DNA from: Clarkia xantiana subsp. parviflora
Taxonomy: Eukaryota > Streptophyta > Magnoliopsida > Myrtales > Onagraceae
DNA: 64,000 bases
Direction of reading: 5' to 3'
NCBI GenBank assembly: GCA_036873135.1
Contig: JAPTYO010000007.1
Location: 21,000,763 to 21,064,762, forward strand
The notes beneath the pieces are model-generated. The model had not been told where the DNA came from, did not search any database, and was given only the letters and a program-made list of their open reading frames with translations. This document shows, in pieces, positions 26,746 to 37,643 of this stretch. How positions within the stretch are numbered: the stretch's first letter is position 1; each line of letters opens with the position of its first letter. Position numbers and translations under genes: made by a program.

Positions 26746-27010
26746 ATGGCTGGTCAGCAAGTGGAGTCTAAGTCGTGGATCCAGGAAGCAGCTCCATATT
26801 TTGCTGTTCTCCTCATAGCAGCTCATGTCTTTGCTATGGTACGTATCCTCGCATTTCTCACTGCTTTAGATGATGTTCCATAAATACTCTGAATGGATAT
26901 TCAGTATCTGGGATCTTTCTGCAATTATTATTTTGCAGGTGTTTTGGATGTACAAGTTGGCAACTGAGAAACCAAGGGATAAGAGGTCACAGCGATGGAA
27001 ATCTCACTGA
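26746..27010 (+). CDS. Small single-pass membrane protein, 54 aa, two exons
   Basis: Model: exon 1 26746-26838, exon 2 26939-27010, GT-AG, phase 0. The product starts MAGQQVESKSWIQEAAPYF, has one hydrophobic helix (about residues 18-37, FAVLLIAAHVFAMVFWMY) crossing the exon junction, and ends in a basic tail (KPRDKRSQRWKSH). I recall short plant proteins of this layout annotated only as transmembrane proteins and cannot give a function. Support comes from clean splice sites, a typical leader with a probable 5'-UTR intron upstream, and the sensible membrane-anchor topology. The gene is too short to be found by length alone. Confidence 0.7.
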
Positions 27011-27796
27011 ATCCATTTCTTCATTTTGAGGTTATACACAAGAGGTATAATAATAATAAGTTATGCAAATTCGGCTCCGGTTTGCCATATAGAGTGCTAT
27101 GCTGCAGTTCATTAGCAGAAGTCTTAATTTGGTTTCCTTCTGTTATGCTGTTTGAATCATTTTCTCTCCTTTATGCCTCTTTAGTTCAAGTCTACTAGGT
27201 GGGCACCGACTCACTCTAGACAGTTACAAGCTAAGTGATTCAATGACCCTCATTAGGTTGATGTTCATGTTGGAGTAGTAGAACAAGAAACTAGAGAGAT
27301 TGACATTGGAATCTTGACATTTACATTTGATTGAGCTTTCGGTTGCATTTGCATACACTACTTAAGAATCTTGACATTGGAATACCGGGTCTTCATTGTT
27401 AAAAAAGTTAGAGATTGATCCGTAGTGACGCTTATGAACCCTTTTGTTAGTGATGCAGATTGATGGACATAATTACGTTGAAGGAAAGCAGAGCTTTTAG
27501 TGATAGTGAGAAACGTTGTATTGTGGCTCCTTTTTGGCACTTCTTCAGTAGTAGTATCTTAGTTTGATCATTACTTCAATATTTGTTACTACTGGACTTG
27601 TATCTTAACTGGTATTCTTGTTCGTAATACTCGGTAGCTGAGGGGTTGTTTTCCAACATGGCATACGATGCAGGCAATAATAATGGTAAAGCTTTGTCTC
27701 AGTTCGGGATCTATGTTACAACTTGTAATACATTAGCTGTTGAGTGATGTAGCTGCCTATATTGTAATGGGTTTAGTATCTAATATGAAAAGTTTA

Positions 27797-27990
27797 GTCT
27801 AACCACTTGACCAACTGTTTTAAAACTTTAAGGTGATAGGGGTTTAAACTGGTGCTATGGAGATTTGAACTTGCGCGCTCTGATACCATAAGAAAGTTAT
27901 GACTAACCACTTGATTGAGAAAGTTAAGACTAACCACTTAACCAACTGTCCTAAAATCTTAAGGTGATAGGTGTAGTTTAGTCTTTATAC
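27797..27990. repeat. Dispersed repeat, two partial copies
   Basis: The phrase TAACCACTTGACCAACTGT plus ACTTTAAGGTGATAGG occurs near 27805 and again, diverged, near 27932. The same text, in the opposite orientation, is present near 23355-23400 inside the calmodulin-like gene intron, and a shortened form near 5955-5990 inside the quinone oxidoreductase intron. The family is not identified. Confidence 0.6.
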
Positions 27991-28167
27991 TTCAAGATCT
28001 AAACACAATTCTAAGTATATGTTATGTTATTATTTGGTGTCTCAGCCTTTTAGACAACATGACACATATTTTTAGGTTTATGTTACTAAACGCTATTATT
28101 GGGATATTATATGTATGGGGACTAATATCTAATTATGTTAAGTTGTCTTAGTTCTAGTATTTATATA

Positions 28168-28623
28168 TCGGTCCCTAATGTTCGTAGGGTTTTGCATCCT
28201 AGTCCATGGGGTCTCCTATATAAAAGAGTCTCCACTATTGTAATAGGTAAGCAATCATTATCAGCACCCAAGCTGAATCCAAGAAGAAACTTGAAGAAAT
28301 TTAAGGTTTCTTCATGGCCAAGATAGCGCCTCCATCCTTAGCTCTGATACCATATAAATGGAAAATATATTCATGGATTACTAGGGTTACAAGATACTAA
28401 GCACACTCTATATATAGACAAACTAGGGTGCAGGAAACTAATGATACAATAAAACAATGGCAGGTGCACATGTACCATGTGAGCATGTTTGGCATTACTT
28501 AGGCACCATGATTTACATCATACTATATTTCGGTCCCTAATGTTCGTAGGGTTTTGCATCCTAGTCCATGGGGTCTCCTATATAAAGGAGTCTCTACTAT
28601 TGTAATAGGTAAACAATCATTAT
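28168..28623. repeat. Direct repeats (94 bp) around a primer-binding-site-like word
   Basis: TCGGTCCCTAATGTTCGTAG with the following roughly 75 bases, including CTATATAAAAGAGTCTC, occurs at 28168-28261 and 28530-28623 with few changes. Between the copies, GCTCTGATACCA (28341-28352) is the complement of the initiator-methionine tRNA primer site used by many plant LTR retroelements. This looks like a collapsed LTR-retrotransposon remnant on the minus strand. Confidence 0.5.
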
Positions 28624-30639
28624 TATCATGTTTAATATATTGAAAGGATTGCTCTCCACGTACTCTCCAACCTTCTAACAATTATAAATAACGTTTATAC
28701 TAGTAAAGTAATATCATTATTACTTATTAGTGGGAGTCACACTTCCTAAACAGGTAGAACCCAAATTGAAGGGTTTTTATGTCGAATAATAATAGCCGCG
28801 TTAATTTGTAAAACGAGTTGTGATTCACTTGCATAAATTGGATGGATCTATAATCTAAAATAATCAATTTGTCTCAGCTGACCACTTATGACCCATAATT
28901 ATACATTTTTTTCTACATTTTTTTCTGCAATTTGTATTAAGAAGTCGGCTGTACGATGTGTGCTACTGCTACAACAAAACGCGGATATCCAATTTGACTG
29001 GTCATTATGTTATACAAAGAAAGGGTTGACTTGACTCAACCCGGACCCCTCCATAACACAGTATTGTGGACTAAAATTATATCTTCTAACTACGGGAAAC
29101 TTTTTAGCATTCCAACTTCCAAGGGTATCCTGGCCCAAAAAAAAATGTAAGCATAGTAAAGCCGAGTGTTGAACGGAGATGAGATTATTCGCAGATATAT
29201 TTCTCCCAATAAATACTACTTTATATTCATTTTTTTTATTTGTGTATGATAATATTATAATAATAAAACAAAATAAATTTAATGAGAGCTAATCATTTTA
29301 AATTAGAAGTAATTTTAAAGATTTTAACGTCTAAAATATATGGTGAATATAAAAAATTAAATTATTTATCTATGTGTATCTAAAAATAGTCTTTTGTGCA
29401 GTAGTCTTTCTACATTTCCATTTAATATTATTGATGTTCCATCAATTTTTTCGTAACAACATTTTGTTAATGATTTCACCAACGAATCATCTATTACTAA
29501 CGTTTTACTTTCTTTTAGCGTTTCGTCATTTGACATCCAAGTTTATGGATTTTTTGTTTACATGTTCACTGATTTCATTTTTATTCGTTTTATGGATTAA
29601 TTTTTTTTGATAATGCGATATTATTTATTAAGATATAATTTTGTTTGCCTAATATAAAAAAAAAACTATGATATTGCAAATTATTAGGTTTTACTATAAC
29701 AATATATTAGTATAATGAAAAACAAAAATAAAGAAATATATAATTGAAAAAATATGAAGACTTACAGTTATAAATAATGGGATCATAAAAAAAATGTCAA
29801 GGTCCTAAATATAGTATGAGAGGCTCGAACTCACTATATAAACAGATAATAGATTTAAAAAAATATATGGGTTGAGGGAGACTCGAACTATCGACATTGA
29901 TGATAAGACATGTAATTAATTTTTGCTTTTTTATTTAATGTCAAATTTTATCTGTTAAAATTTAGAATCAACGGTTTCACCACGTGTCTTTAGATTATTA
30001 CTAGTTATTCACCCACATTTTACGTGAAATTCTACTCAAATGAAAATTTATATTGTAATATATTTGATTCACTACTTTATGTGAAAATTATTTTTTAAAT
30101 AGTTTATTAAAATAACTAACATATTTACCTTATTGTTGATTAATTTGTTATAGTGGTGTACGTGAGTTATGAATATATGATATCATATGTCATTCAGAAA
30201 AACTATGTGATATGATGTAACAGTTCACGCTTCATATCTTAACAAGAAGTCTCCGGCTCAAAACATGTCGCAGTCTTATGAATGAAAAAATATTTATAGT
30301 CAATACTTTACAATTTACAGGTTGACCCTGATTCGTGTGTGGATTATTCTAGGCGTACAATAAGCATGTTATATGTGCTCCTATCCTAATGTGAATCTCA
30401 AGACACCTCGTAAGAAAACAAACAAACAAAAAAATGTTAAAAAGTTGGAAGGTCTCCATCTCTACTATGGTTGGAAAAAATCATTCGTAAAAACTAAAAA
30501 GTAACATACAAAAATAATATAGTATAATATAATAAATTAAATAAATAAATAATATATTTATAAATATTAAAAAAATAATATAATTTAACATATATAAAAT
30601 TTTCGAATACATTTTAAAGATTAAAATCACATATTTTGC

Positions 30640-31112
30640 TAGGGATATCAACGGGGCGGGTCGGGGCGGGTATCGCTTGCCCCGTACCCGCCCCGCGGGT
30701 CGAGATGGTCGACCCGTACCCGCCCCACACAGTTCGCGGGGCGGGTCGACCCGCGGGTCACCTATTAGTGGTATATAATATATTATTAGCAATTTAAACC
30801 CTAAATTATATATTTACTATATACAAATTCAATTTAAAATTTAAATCACAAATAATAAATTTAACTTCAAATCCAAATACAAGTCACAAATCCTAATTAT
30901 TTTAACTATGTATTATATTACCTATATAGTTTTATATAAATATGTGTAATATATATATATAAATTATCCACATACGGGGCGGGGCGGGTCAACGGGGCGG
31001 GACGACCCCAAAACCGTACCCGCCCCACGGGTCACGGATCGCGGGTCAACGGATTAAAATCGGGGCGGGGCCCCGCGGGTCACGGATTACCCGTGATCCG
31101 TTGCCACCCCTA
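30640..31112. mobile_element. GC-rich hAT-like MITE, 473 bp
   Basis: The ends TAGGGATATCAACGG and (complemented) TAGGGGTGGCAACGG are flanked by perfect 8-bp duplications TATTTTGC (30632-30639, 31113-31120). The GGGGCGGGTC-rich arms are mutually complementary around an AT-rich centre, so the element folds back on itself. The same family is seen at 53621 (truncated) and 60581-61384. No transposase. Confidence 0.85.
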
Positions 31113-32058
31113 TATTTTGCCATGTAGTAGAGTAATGCACGTTTTGAGCGAAAACATTAGAATTGATTTTGCAAATTAAAATTACGAGTTTCACATTCAG
31201 TGTGTATTATTCTCTAATTTAATTAATCCGAATTATATATCTTTTTATTGACTAAGTTTTCATCAAGCAAACGATATTTTTTTGGTAGTAGAGACGAAAT
31301 TTCATAAATCATAACGCAAAACAAAAGTCAATCACTCAGCTTGACAAATATGGCAATCATGGGTATCCGTCTCTATATTTTCTTATAGAGAAATTCACTC
31401 AATAGTTCACACGGCAATTCCAGTACTGTCCGTCCATTCGACTCTGTTCTCTCCATTTTTCTCCTTCTTCCACTTCCTTGCGCTGAATATTCAATTCAAA
31501 CAATTCCACTGTCCCTCGTACCCTTCTCAATTGACACCTGCTACTTCCCTTCTCCGGCAACCCTTCTCGCAGCTAATCTCTCTGCTCTCCGCCACGATTG
31601 CTGGAGTTGCAGGTGATTTGTGTTTCCCTTTCAAAATCGGTTTCTGGCTACTGTGACTTTTCCTGTTCTTGAATTTCTGTTGATTTTCATATAGTTCATG
31701 TTCATCGGAGCCTAAGTTGGAATTGAGCATGACCTCCCCCCATACCTCACTGGCTGGCAATTTATTGTAACGAACTTAGCTGCAGGTTCTTTCTATTTTT
31801 GCTGATTATGATTATTGTGTTGAGATATAATATTAAACCATGCTAGTTTGAGCCTTCGGACAGTTCAAATTTCTCGTTATCTACTTAGGAGTAGATTTCT
31901 ATATATAACATATGCTTTAATTCACTATCACTAGTATTCTACTCTATAAGCTTAAGTAAGTGCCAAAAGAGGAAAAAATTACATAGCTGAAAATGAACTT
32001 TTGTCCAACTGGTATAACTTTTGTATCTGTAAAATCAAATCTCTGTATCATTTATTTA

Positions 32059-32579
32059 GGGGTGAAGAACCTGTAAACTGTATGAAGTTTGCTTCATGTT
32101 CGATTTTAAAATGTTAAAATATACAGTCCCATGTTTCATTTTTGTTGAAATTTAGTGTTTGTGTGTGATTATTTTAGAGAAGTTAATCCCGACGAAACCG
32201 ACTGTCGTCAAATAAGAGCTCCCATGCACGCTCCCTTCTCGTCACCTTGCTGGGACTGTCACCTGAGAAGATGGCCATATCTACGCAAGTAAATCTCACT
32301 CTATTGTCTTTGAAAATCACTACACAACACTCTGTTGGAAACCTTTTTTTTCGGATGTTCAAGTTTTAGGAGAAATTTGGCGATTTTATAAAAAGTAAAG
32401 AGTGATGAATTATGAGTTGGTGAATGGGTCGATGAAAATGTTTGAAGAGAGAGTAAAAGACGCTCGAATACACCAAATTTCAATAAAAATGAAACCTGAG
32501 ATAGTCAATTTCAACATTTTAAACTTCAGACACCAAAATCGAACATGGAGAAAACTTCAGACAGTTTATAGGCTTAACC
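32059..32579. mobile_element. Mutator-like MITE in the probable 5'-UTR intron of the BIR gene
   Basis: Ends GGGGTGAAGAACCTGTAAACTG against (complemented) GGTTAAGCCTATAAACTGTC; flanks TTTATTTAG (32051) and TTTATTTAA (32580), an 8-9-bp duplication. The core is shared with 7155-7679, which has the same polarity of the TCCCGACGAAAC segment. An AG acceptor at 32636-32637 lies just 3 bases before the downstream ATG, and a GTGATT donor candidate lies near 31612, so the element probably sits within an intron of the leader. Confidence 0.72.
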
Positions 32580-32640
32580 TTTATTTAACCTTTTGTAGCA
32601 AATTTAGCTGAAATTCTTTGTGCAAATTTGTTTGTAGGTA

Positions 32641-35000
32641 ATGGGGCATATGAACCAATTCCTTACCCTCCTCAGTATTGCCTTCTTCTGGCTGTTCTGT
32701 TATAAAGCCAATGGTGTTGAAAGTGATGTTGAATGCTTAAGAAGCCTGTTTACATCTATCCAAGACCCTATTGGTTACCTTAACTCCACCTGGGATTTCA
32801 ACAACAAAACCGAGGGCTCAATCTGTTTATTCAGTGGCGTCGACTGTTGGCACCCTAATGAGAACAAGGTTTTGAACATCAAGCTATCCAATATGGAGCT
32901 CAAGGGTTCGTTCCCACGTGGCCTCAAGAACTGCTCAAGTCTCACAGGCTTGGATCTATCCAACAACCAATTCTCAGGAACCATTCCATCCGATATCTCA
33001 ACAATTGTGAAATACGTGACATCTCTTGACCTATCATCAAATGGATTCACAGGAGAAATCCCTGCAGATATTTCGAATTGCACCTATTTAAATGTTCTCA
33101 AATTGGATCATAATAAGTTATCTGGTCAGATCCCACCACAGTTGAGTCTGTTTAGTAGAATCAAGACTTTCAGTGTATCCAACAATTATTTGACAGGGCA
33201 AATTCCGAATATAAATGGGACTGTAGCAGATGATTATGCTAATAATAGTGGACTCTGTGGTAAACCTCTGTTGCCTGCTTGTGCATCTCTTTCCAAGGGC
33301 CCCAGTGCTCAGACCATAGTTGCAGCAGCGGTGGGAGGGGTGACGGCTTCTGCAGTAATTATCGGTGCTGTTATGACTTTCCTTTTCCGTAGAGCATCTG
33401 TGAGGAGGAAGGTGCAGGACCCTGAAGGAAACAATTGGACTAAGAGTTTAAAGGGCAGTAAAGGAGTTCAGGCAAGTCTATTCAATGCACTGCTTCTTAA
33501 CTATCAATGTGTTCCTTTTATTTTTTGTTCAGAATCAAGTAAAATGAGGAAAATCTGGGATTTTTTGGCTGCATGAAAAGATCTAGGTGATTGCATTTCG
33601 AAAGTGTGATCTACAAAGAAACTTCAAGTTCATAGCTTCTTTTTTTTTGGCTAAATGTTCATAAGTTCATAACTTTTCTAATCAAGTTAAATGAGGAAAA
33701 ATATGGGAACTTCTTTTTCTTGATTGTTTGAATGGAAAAGATCTGGGTAATAGAATTTGGAAAATTTTGATATATAAAGAAAGTTCAAGTTTGTAACTTT
33801 TATGATCATGTAAAATGAGGCTTTCTTTTTGAAATTTTCTGAATGAAAAAATCTTTGTAATTCCATTTGGAAAATGTTATCTATAAAGAAACTACAAAGT
33901 TCATAACTTTTCTGGTTGAAAATGTTTAGTTTTTCTATATCGTGATGAGCTATCCTAAACGGGTGTTGTTAATCCAGGTCTCCTTGTTCAAGAAATCTGT
34001 TTCAAAAATGAAACTTGGTGACCTAATGAAGGCCACAAACAACTTCAGCAAGGACAACATAATCGGGTCAGGAAGAACAGGGGCAATGTACAAGGCGGTG
34101 CTTCAAGATGGAACTTTGATGATGTGCAAGAGGCTGCAAGACTCCCAACACTCAGAAGATGGATTCAAAGCTGAAATGACAACCATAGGAGGTGTCAATC
34201 ACCAGAATCTGGTCCCTCTTCTAGGGTTTTGCATTGCCAAGAACGAAAGAATCTTGCTCTACAAGTATATGGAGAACGGAACCCTTCATGATAATCTTCA
34301 TCCCGAGGAAGAAGATAATGCCAGGACACCCTTGGTTTGGTCTCAGAGGCTCAAAATCGCAATAGGAGCAGCCCGAGGCTTGGCTTGGCTTCATCACAAC
34401 TGCAACCCTAGGATCCTTCATCGGAACATAAGCTCAAAATGCATCCTTTTGGATGGAGATTTCGAGGCAAAGATTTCGGATTTTGGCCTGGCAAGGCTCA
34501 TGAACCCTGTAGACACCCATTTGAGCACTTTTGTGAATGGGGAATTTGGTGATTTGGGTTATGTTGCACCTGAATATGCACGTACATTAGTCGCCACTCC
34601 AAAGGGCGATGTCTATAGCTTCGGAACAGTGCTCCTTGAACTGGTCACAAGTGAGAGACCCACTCAAGTGTCTAGAGCTCCTGAAAGCTTCAAGGGAAAC
34701 TTGGTCGAGTGGATCGCTCAACTGTCAAATGAATCTAAGCTCGACGATGCTATAGACAGGTTCTTGATGCAAAAGGGTGTAAATAATGAAATCTTCCAAG
34801 TTCTCAAAATTGCTTGTAATTGTGTTTTGCCAGCTGTGGCTAAGGAAAGGCCTACGATGTTTGAGGTGTATCAGTTATTGAGGGCGATTGGTGAGCGGTA
34901 CAATTTCTCGGTTGAAAATGAAGCTATGGCGCCGACTGATAGTGGTGGCGATGCTCCTTGGCAGGAGCTGATTGTTGCTCGAGATATTACCACAGACTGA
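32641..35000 (+). CDS. BIR-type LRR receptor-like pseudokinase (At1g27190/At3g28450 group)
   Basis: Model: exon 1 32641-33471, exon 2 33978-35000, phase 0, giving 617 residues. The intron has a GC donor (CAG/GCAAGT) and a normal AG acceptor (AATCCAG). Order: signal peptide (1-24), N-terminal LRR cap ([14 protein letters not shown]), about five LRRs (e.g. [16 protein letters not shown]), a transmembrane helix (about 225-248), and a kinase domain from about 292. The glycine loop is GSGRTG and a lysine is kept at about 328. The catalytic loop reads HRN (425-427) where active kinases have HRD, while DFG (445-447) is kept. The stretch [19 protein letters not shown] is characteristic of BIR proteins, which are inactive kinases that hold the co-receptor BAK1/SERK and dampen immune and brassinosteroid signalling. 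That role is inferred from the family. Confidence 0.93.
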
Positions 35001-35601
35001 ATACTGGTGGTGGGTGGAGTTCCAAAATGGTAGCTATACACCGTTTCATGCTGTATATAAGTATATTTTTCCACAAATACATGCAATGTCGTATGATTTA
35101 GGTAATTTGGATGTAACTTATAAAGAAATGTCTTCTTCTACAACTATGTGTAATATTGAGAAAATATATATTAATGTATATATTTTTTGGCCAACTAAAG
35201 ATTGTATTGTTTCACAAAAAACAAAAATTGTATTGCCTTTTTTTTTATAACCTTCCTGCTATGCAATGTTCGTGCTCTTCTACTCATGCTCTATGAGTTT
35301 TTTCAAGCCAGATTTAGTGAACAATCCATTCATATACCGACCTCGTCAATATAGTCCCACCAGCTGATTAGTTATAGTCAAGATGTCAGCCCATAAAACT
35401 CAATTCTACTAGTTTTTCGTCAATATAGCCCCACCAGCTGATTAGTTATAGTCAAGAGGTCAGCCCATAAAACTCAATTCTACTCGTTTTTTCATGTCTG
35501 ACGTTTCAAAAACAGTTCTACTCACTTCCTCATATGTCTGAAGCGGTATATAGACCCGATAAAACTTGATATTTTAATCAAATCATCACACGAAGTGATA
35601 C
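35001..35601. other. 3' flank of the BIR gene up to the copia insertion
   Basis: Probable 3'-UTR followed by AT-rich spacer. Contains a two-unit tandem duplication (35344-35491) and, at its end, the 5-bp target duplication GATAC (35597-35601) of the copia element. Confidence 0.5.
35344..35491. repeat. Tandem duplication, 2 x 74 bp
   Basis: CGTCAATATAGTCCCACCAG and the following bases to AATTCTACTAGTTTTT repeat with a 74-base offset; the second unit starts at 35418. Only a few differences separate the units, so the duplication is fairly young. Confidence 0.85.
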
Positions 35602-35911
35602 TGTAGTAAACGTAATATTGTAGAGATATTGAACTGAAAACTTGATTTTTTAATGAAAGGAAGATCAGCTTTTATAGCTGTTACAAGATCAAACTAACCA
35701 CTAACAAATATCCCTACAAAGCAGCAACTAACAGAGATAGAATTCTAAAAATAGCAAAAGCACTAACTAAATAGCAGAAAACGTGACCAAATTGTGCTGA
35801 GCATGTGTTAACATGATGTTTGAGTGTGTTGACATGTGCTTGAGTGTGTTGACATATGCTTGAGTGTGCTCACATACGCTTGAGCTGTGAATTGAGCAGC
35901 AAGTCTCAACA
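35602..35911 (-). repeat. 3' LTR of the copia element
   Basis: 310 bp, TGTAGTAAACG to AAGTCTCAACA as read on the plus strand. It contains three near-repeats of TTGAGTGTGTTGACAT. It is the downstream LTR because gag and pol read towards it on the minus strand. Confidence 0.95.
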
Positions 35912-35924
35912 CTCCTCCTCTGCT

Positions 35925-37643
35925 CTATGAACAGCAAACTCCAATTCTTTCCCTCAGACTTTTGAATTTTTCAACTGGAAGAGACTTAGTTAAAATATCT
36001 GCCAGCTGATCTTCAGTGCTGCAATGGATTAAGATCACTTCTTCATTTTGTTGAACTTCTCTCACGACAAATAGCTTCACATTAAAGTGCTTCGTCTTGC
36101 CATGAAAGACTGGATTCTTTGATGCATCTTCAAATCCTGCTGGTTCACATAGGGCTACATTACATCTTTGATAGATGTCAGCAAGTGATCTAGTGCCTCG
36201 AATGGGAGTGTCATCAACATCATCAGAGAGTTCGGGTTCTTCAGTGATTATTTGAGGTTGCCTTTGGAGTTTTTGACTGCTCCACTTTACATCTTCTTGG
36301 AAATGGACATCTCTGGTGATTATCATCTTCTTGGAGTGAGGAAGATAGACTTTGTAGCCCTTAGTAACATCACTGTAGCCTACAAATATTCCAGGAACTG
36401 CCTTTTTGTCCAATTTATCTCTTTTATGACTTGGAACATGTACTAAACAGACACAACCAAATACTTTAAGGAAGCTCAAGTTTGGTTTGTGGCCATACCA
36501 TTTTTCGTAGGGTGTTGAGCCCTTGAGGCTCTTGGTTGGTAGTCTGTTTTGTATATAGACAGCAGTGTTAGCTGCCTCAGCCCACAGCTCCTTTGGCAGC
36601 TCCATCTCATGAATCATGCATCTGGACATCTCGAGCACAGCTCTATTTCTTCTTTCACTCACCCCATTCTGTTGTGGAGTGTGAGGTACAGTTAGTTGAT
36701 GCAGTATCCCAGATTTCTCACAAATGGAACTGAACATTGATGATGTGTATTCAGTCCCATTGTCAGTTCTCAAAATTTGGATCCTGCAGCTACTTTGATT
36801 CTCAACAAGGTTTTTGAACTTTAGAAACACAGATGCCACTTCAGTTTTTGACTTCAAGAAGTAAATCCAACACATCCTACTGTAGTCATCTATAAAAAGA
36901 ATGAAATAGATGCTACCTTGCAGTGATGGGACTCTTTGTGGTCCAGCTAGGTCAGAGTGTACCAAATGAAGTCTTTTGGTAGCTCTGTGAGTTGATTTTG
37001 GGAAGGACTTCTTGCTCATTTTTCCAAATTTGCACGCTTGACAGTCTTCTTTGAATGCTGTAAAATTTGGAACTCCATCCGAGAGAGATACCACCTCCAT
37101 CATTCTTTTAGGATTGCAGTGCCCAAGCCTTCTATGCCACAGTCCAGCTAGATCTTCCCTCGAGTTATAAGCAGCATGCTCCTCCTCTGCAGGGCAAAAT
37201 GAAAAGTTTTTGCCTCTCATTTTGGTCTTGAGCAGTTCCTTTCCATTTGATGACAAGACTTTGCACTGGTTTTCTCCAAGGATTACTTTAAGACCTTTTT
37301 GGACTAGTTGTCCAACACTGAGCAGATTTTGATCTAAATCGGGTACAAATAAAACATTTGAGATGGTTTTTGTACCTAATTTTGTAGTGATTGCCACAGT
37401 GCCACAGCCTTTGGCCTCCAAATACCTGCCGTCCCCAATCCTGACCTTGGAGATCTTTGAAGTGTCAAGCTTTGTGAACAACTCTCTGTCAAATGTCATG
37501 TGATTAGTGCAACCACTGTCAATCAACCAGTTTTCAGAAGTTGAGTTGACAGAGTAACACTGAGCCACGAAGATCTGGTCCTCTTCTGAATCACCATCTT
37601 CAGTATCAGCTACTTTACTTCCTGTTGATTGAAACTCTTGCAA
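35925..37643 (-). pseudogene. Copia pol lacking reverse transcriptase (internal in-frame deletion)
   Basis: A continuous frame of about 570 residues: protease (LIDSGCTNHMT, near 40), GAG-pre-integrase (GLWHRRLGHCNPKRMM), and integrase core with SDLAGP, DNGTEY and the acidic residue in NGVSERRNRA, then the chromodomain-like tail (FGCVCLVHVPSHKRDKLD...GIFVGYS). After SLADIYQRCNVALCEPAGF, where the RT domain should start, the sequence jumps to NPVFHGKTKHFNVKLF and STEDQLADILTKSLP, the end of RNase H. RT and most of RNase H are gone (junction near 36115), yet the frame is kept. It overlaps gag by about 34 bases in another frame. It cannot transpose by itself. Confidence 0.92.

Larger units (their letters stand above)
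27011..30639. other. Intergenic with retrotransposon-like remnants
   Basis: The first 700 bases include the 3'-UTR of the preceding gene. At 27797-27990 there are two partial copies of a repeat with AGTCTAACCACTTGACCAAC and GAACTTGCGCGCTCTGATAC. At 28168-28623 is a direct-repeat pair. Beyond about 28,700 the sequence is very AT-rich with no gene seen. Confidence 0.45.

Noticed and set aside
32641..33576. Unspliced 311-codon frame as a stand-alone receptor-like protein
   Set aside because: The extra residues after KGSKGVQ are intron translation; splicing through the GC donor restores the conserved kinase junction.
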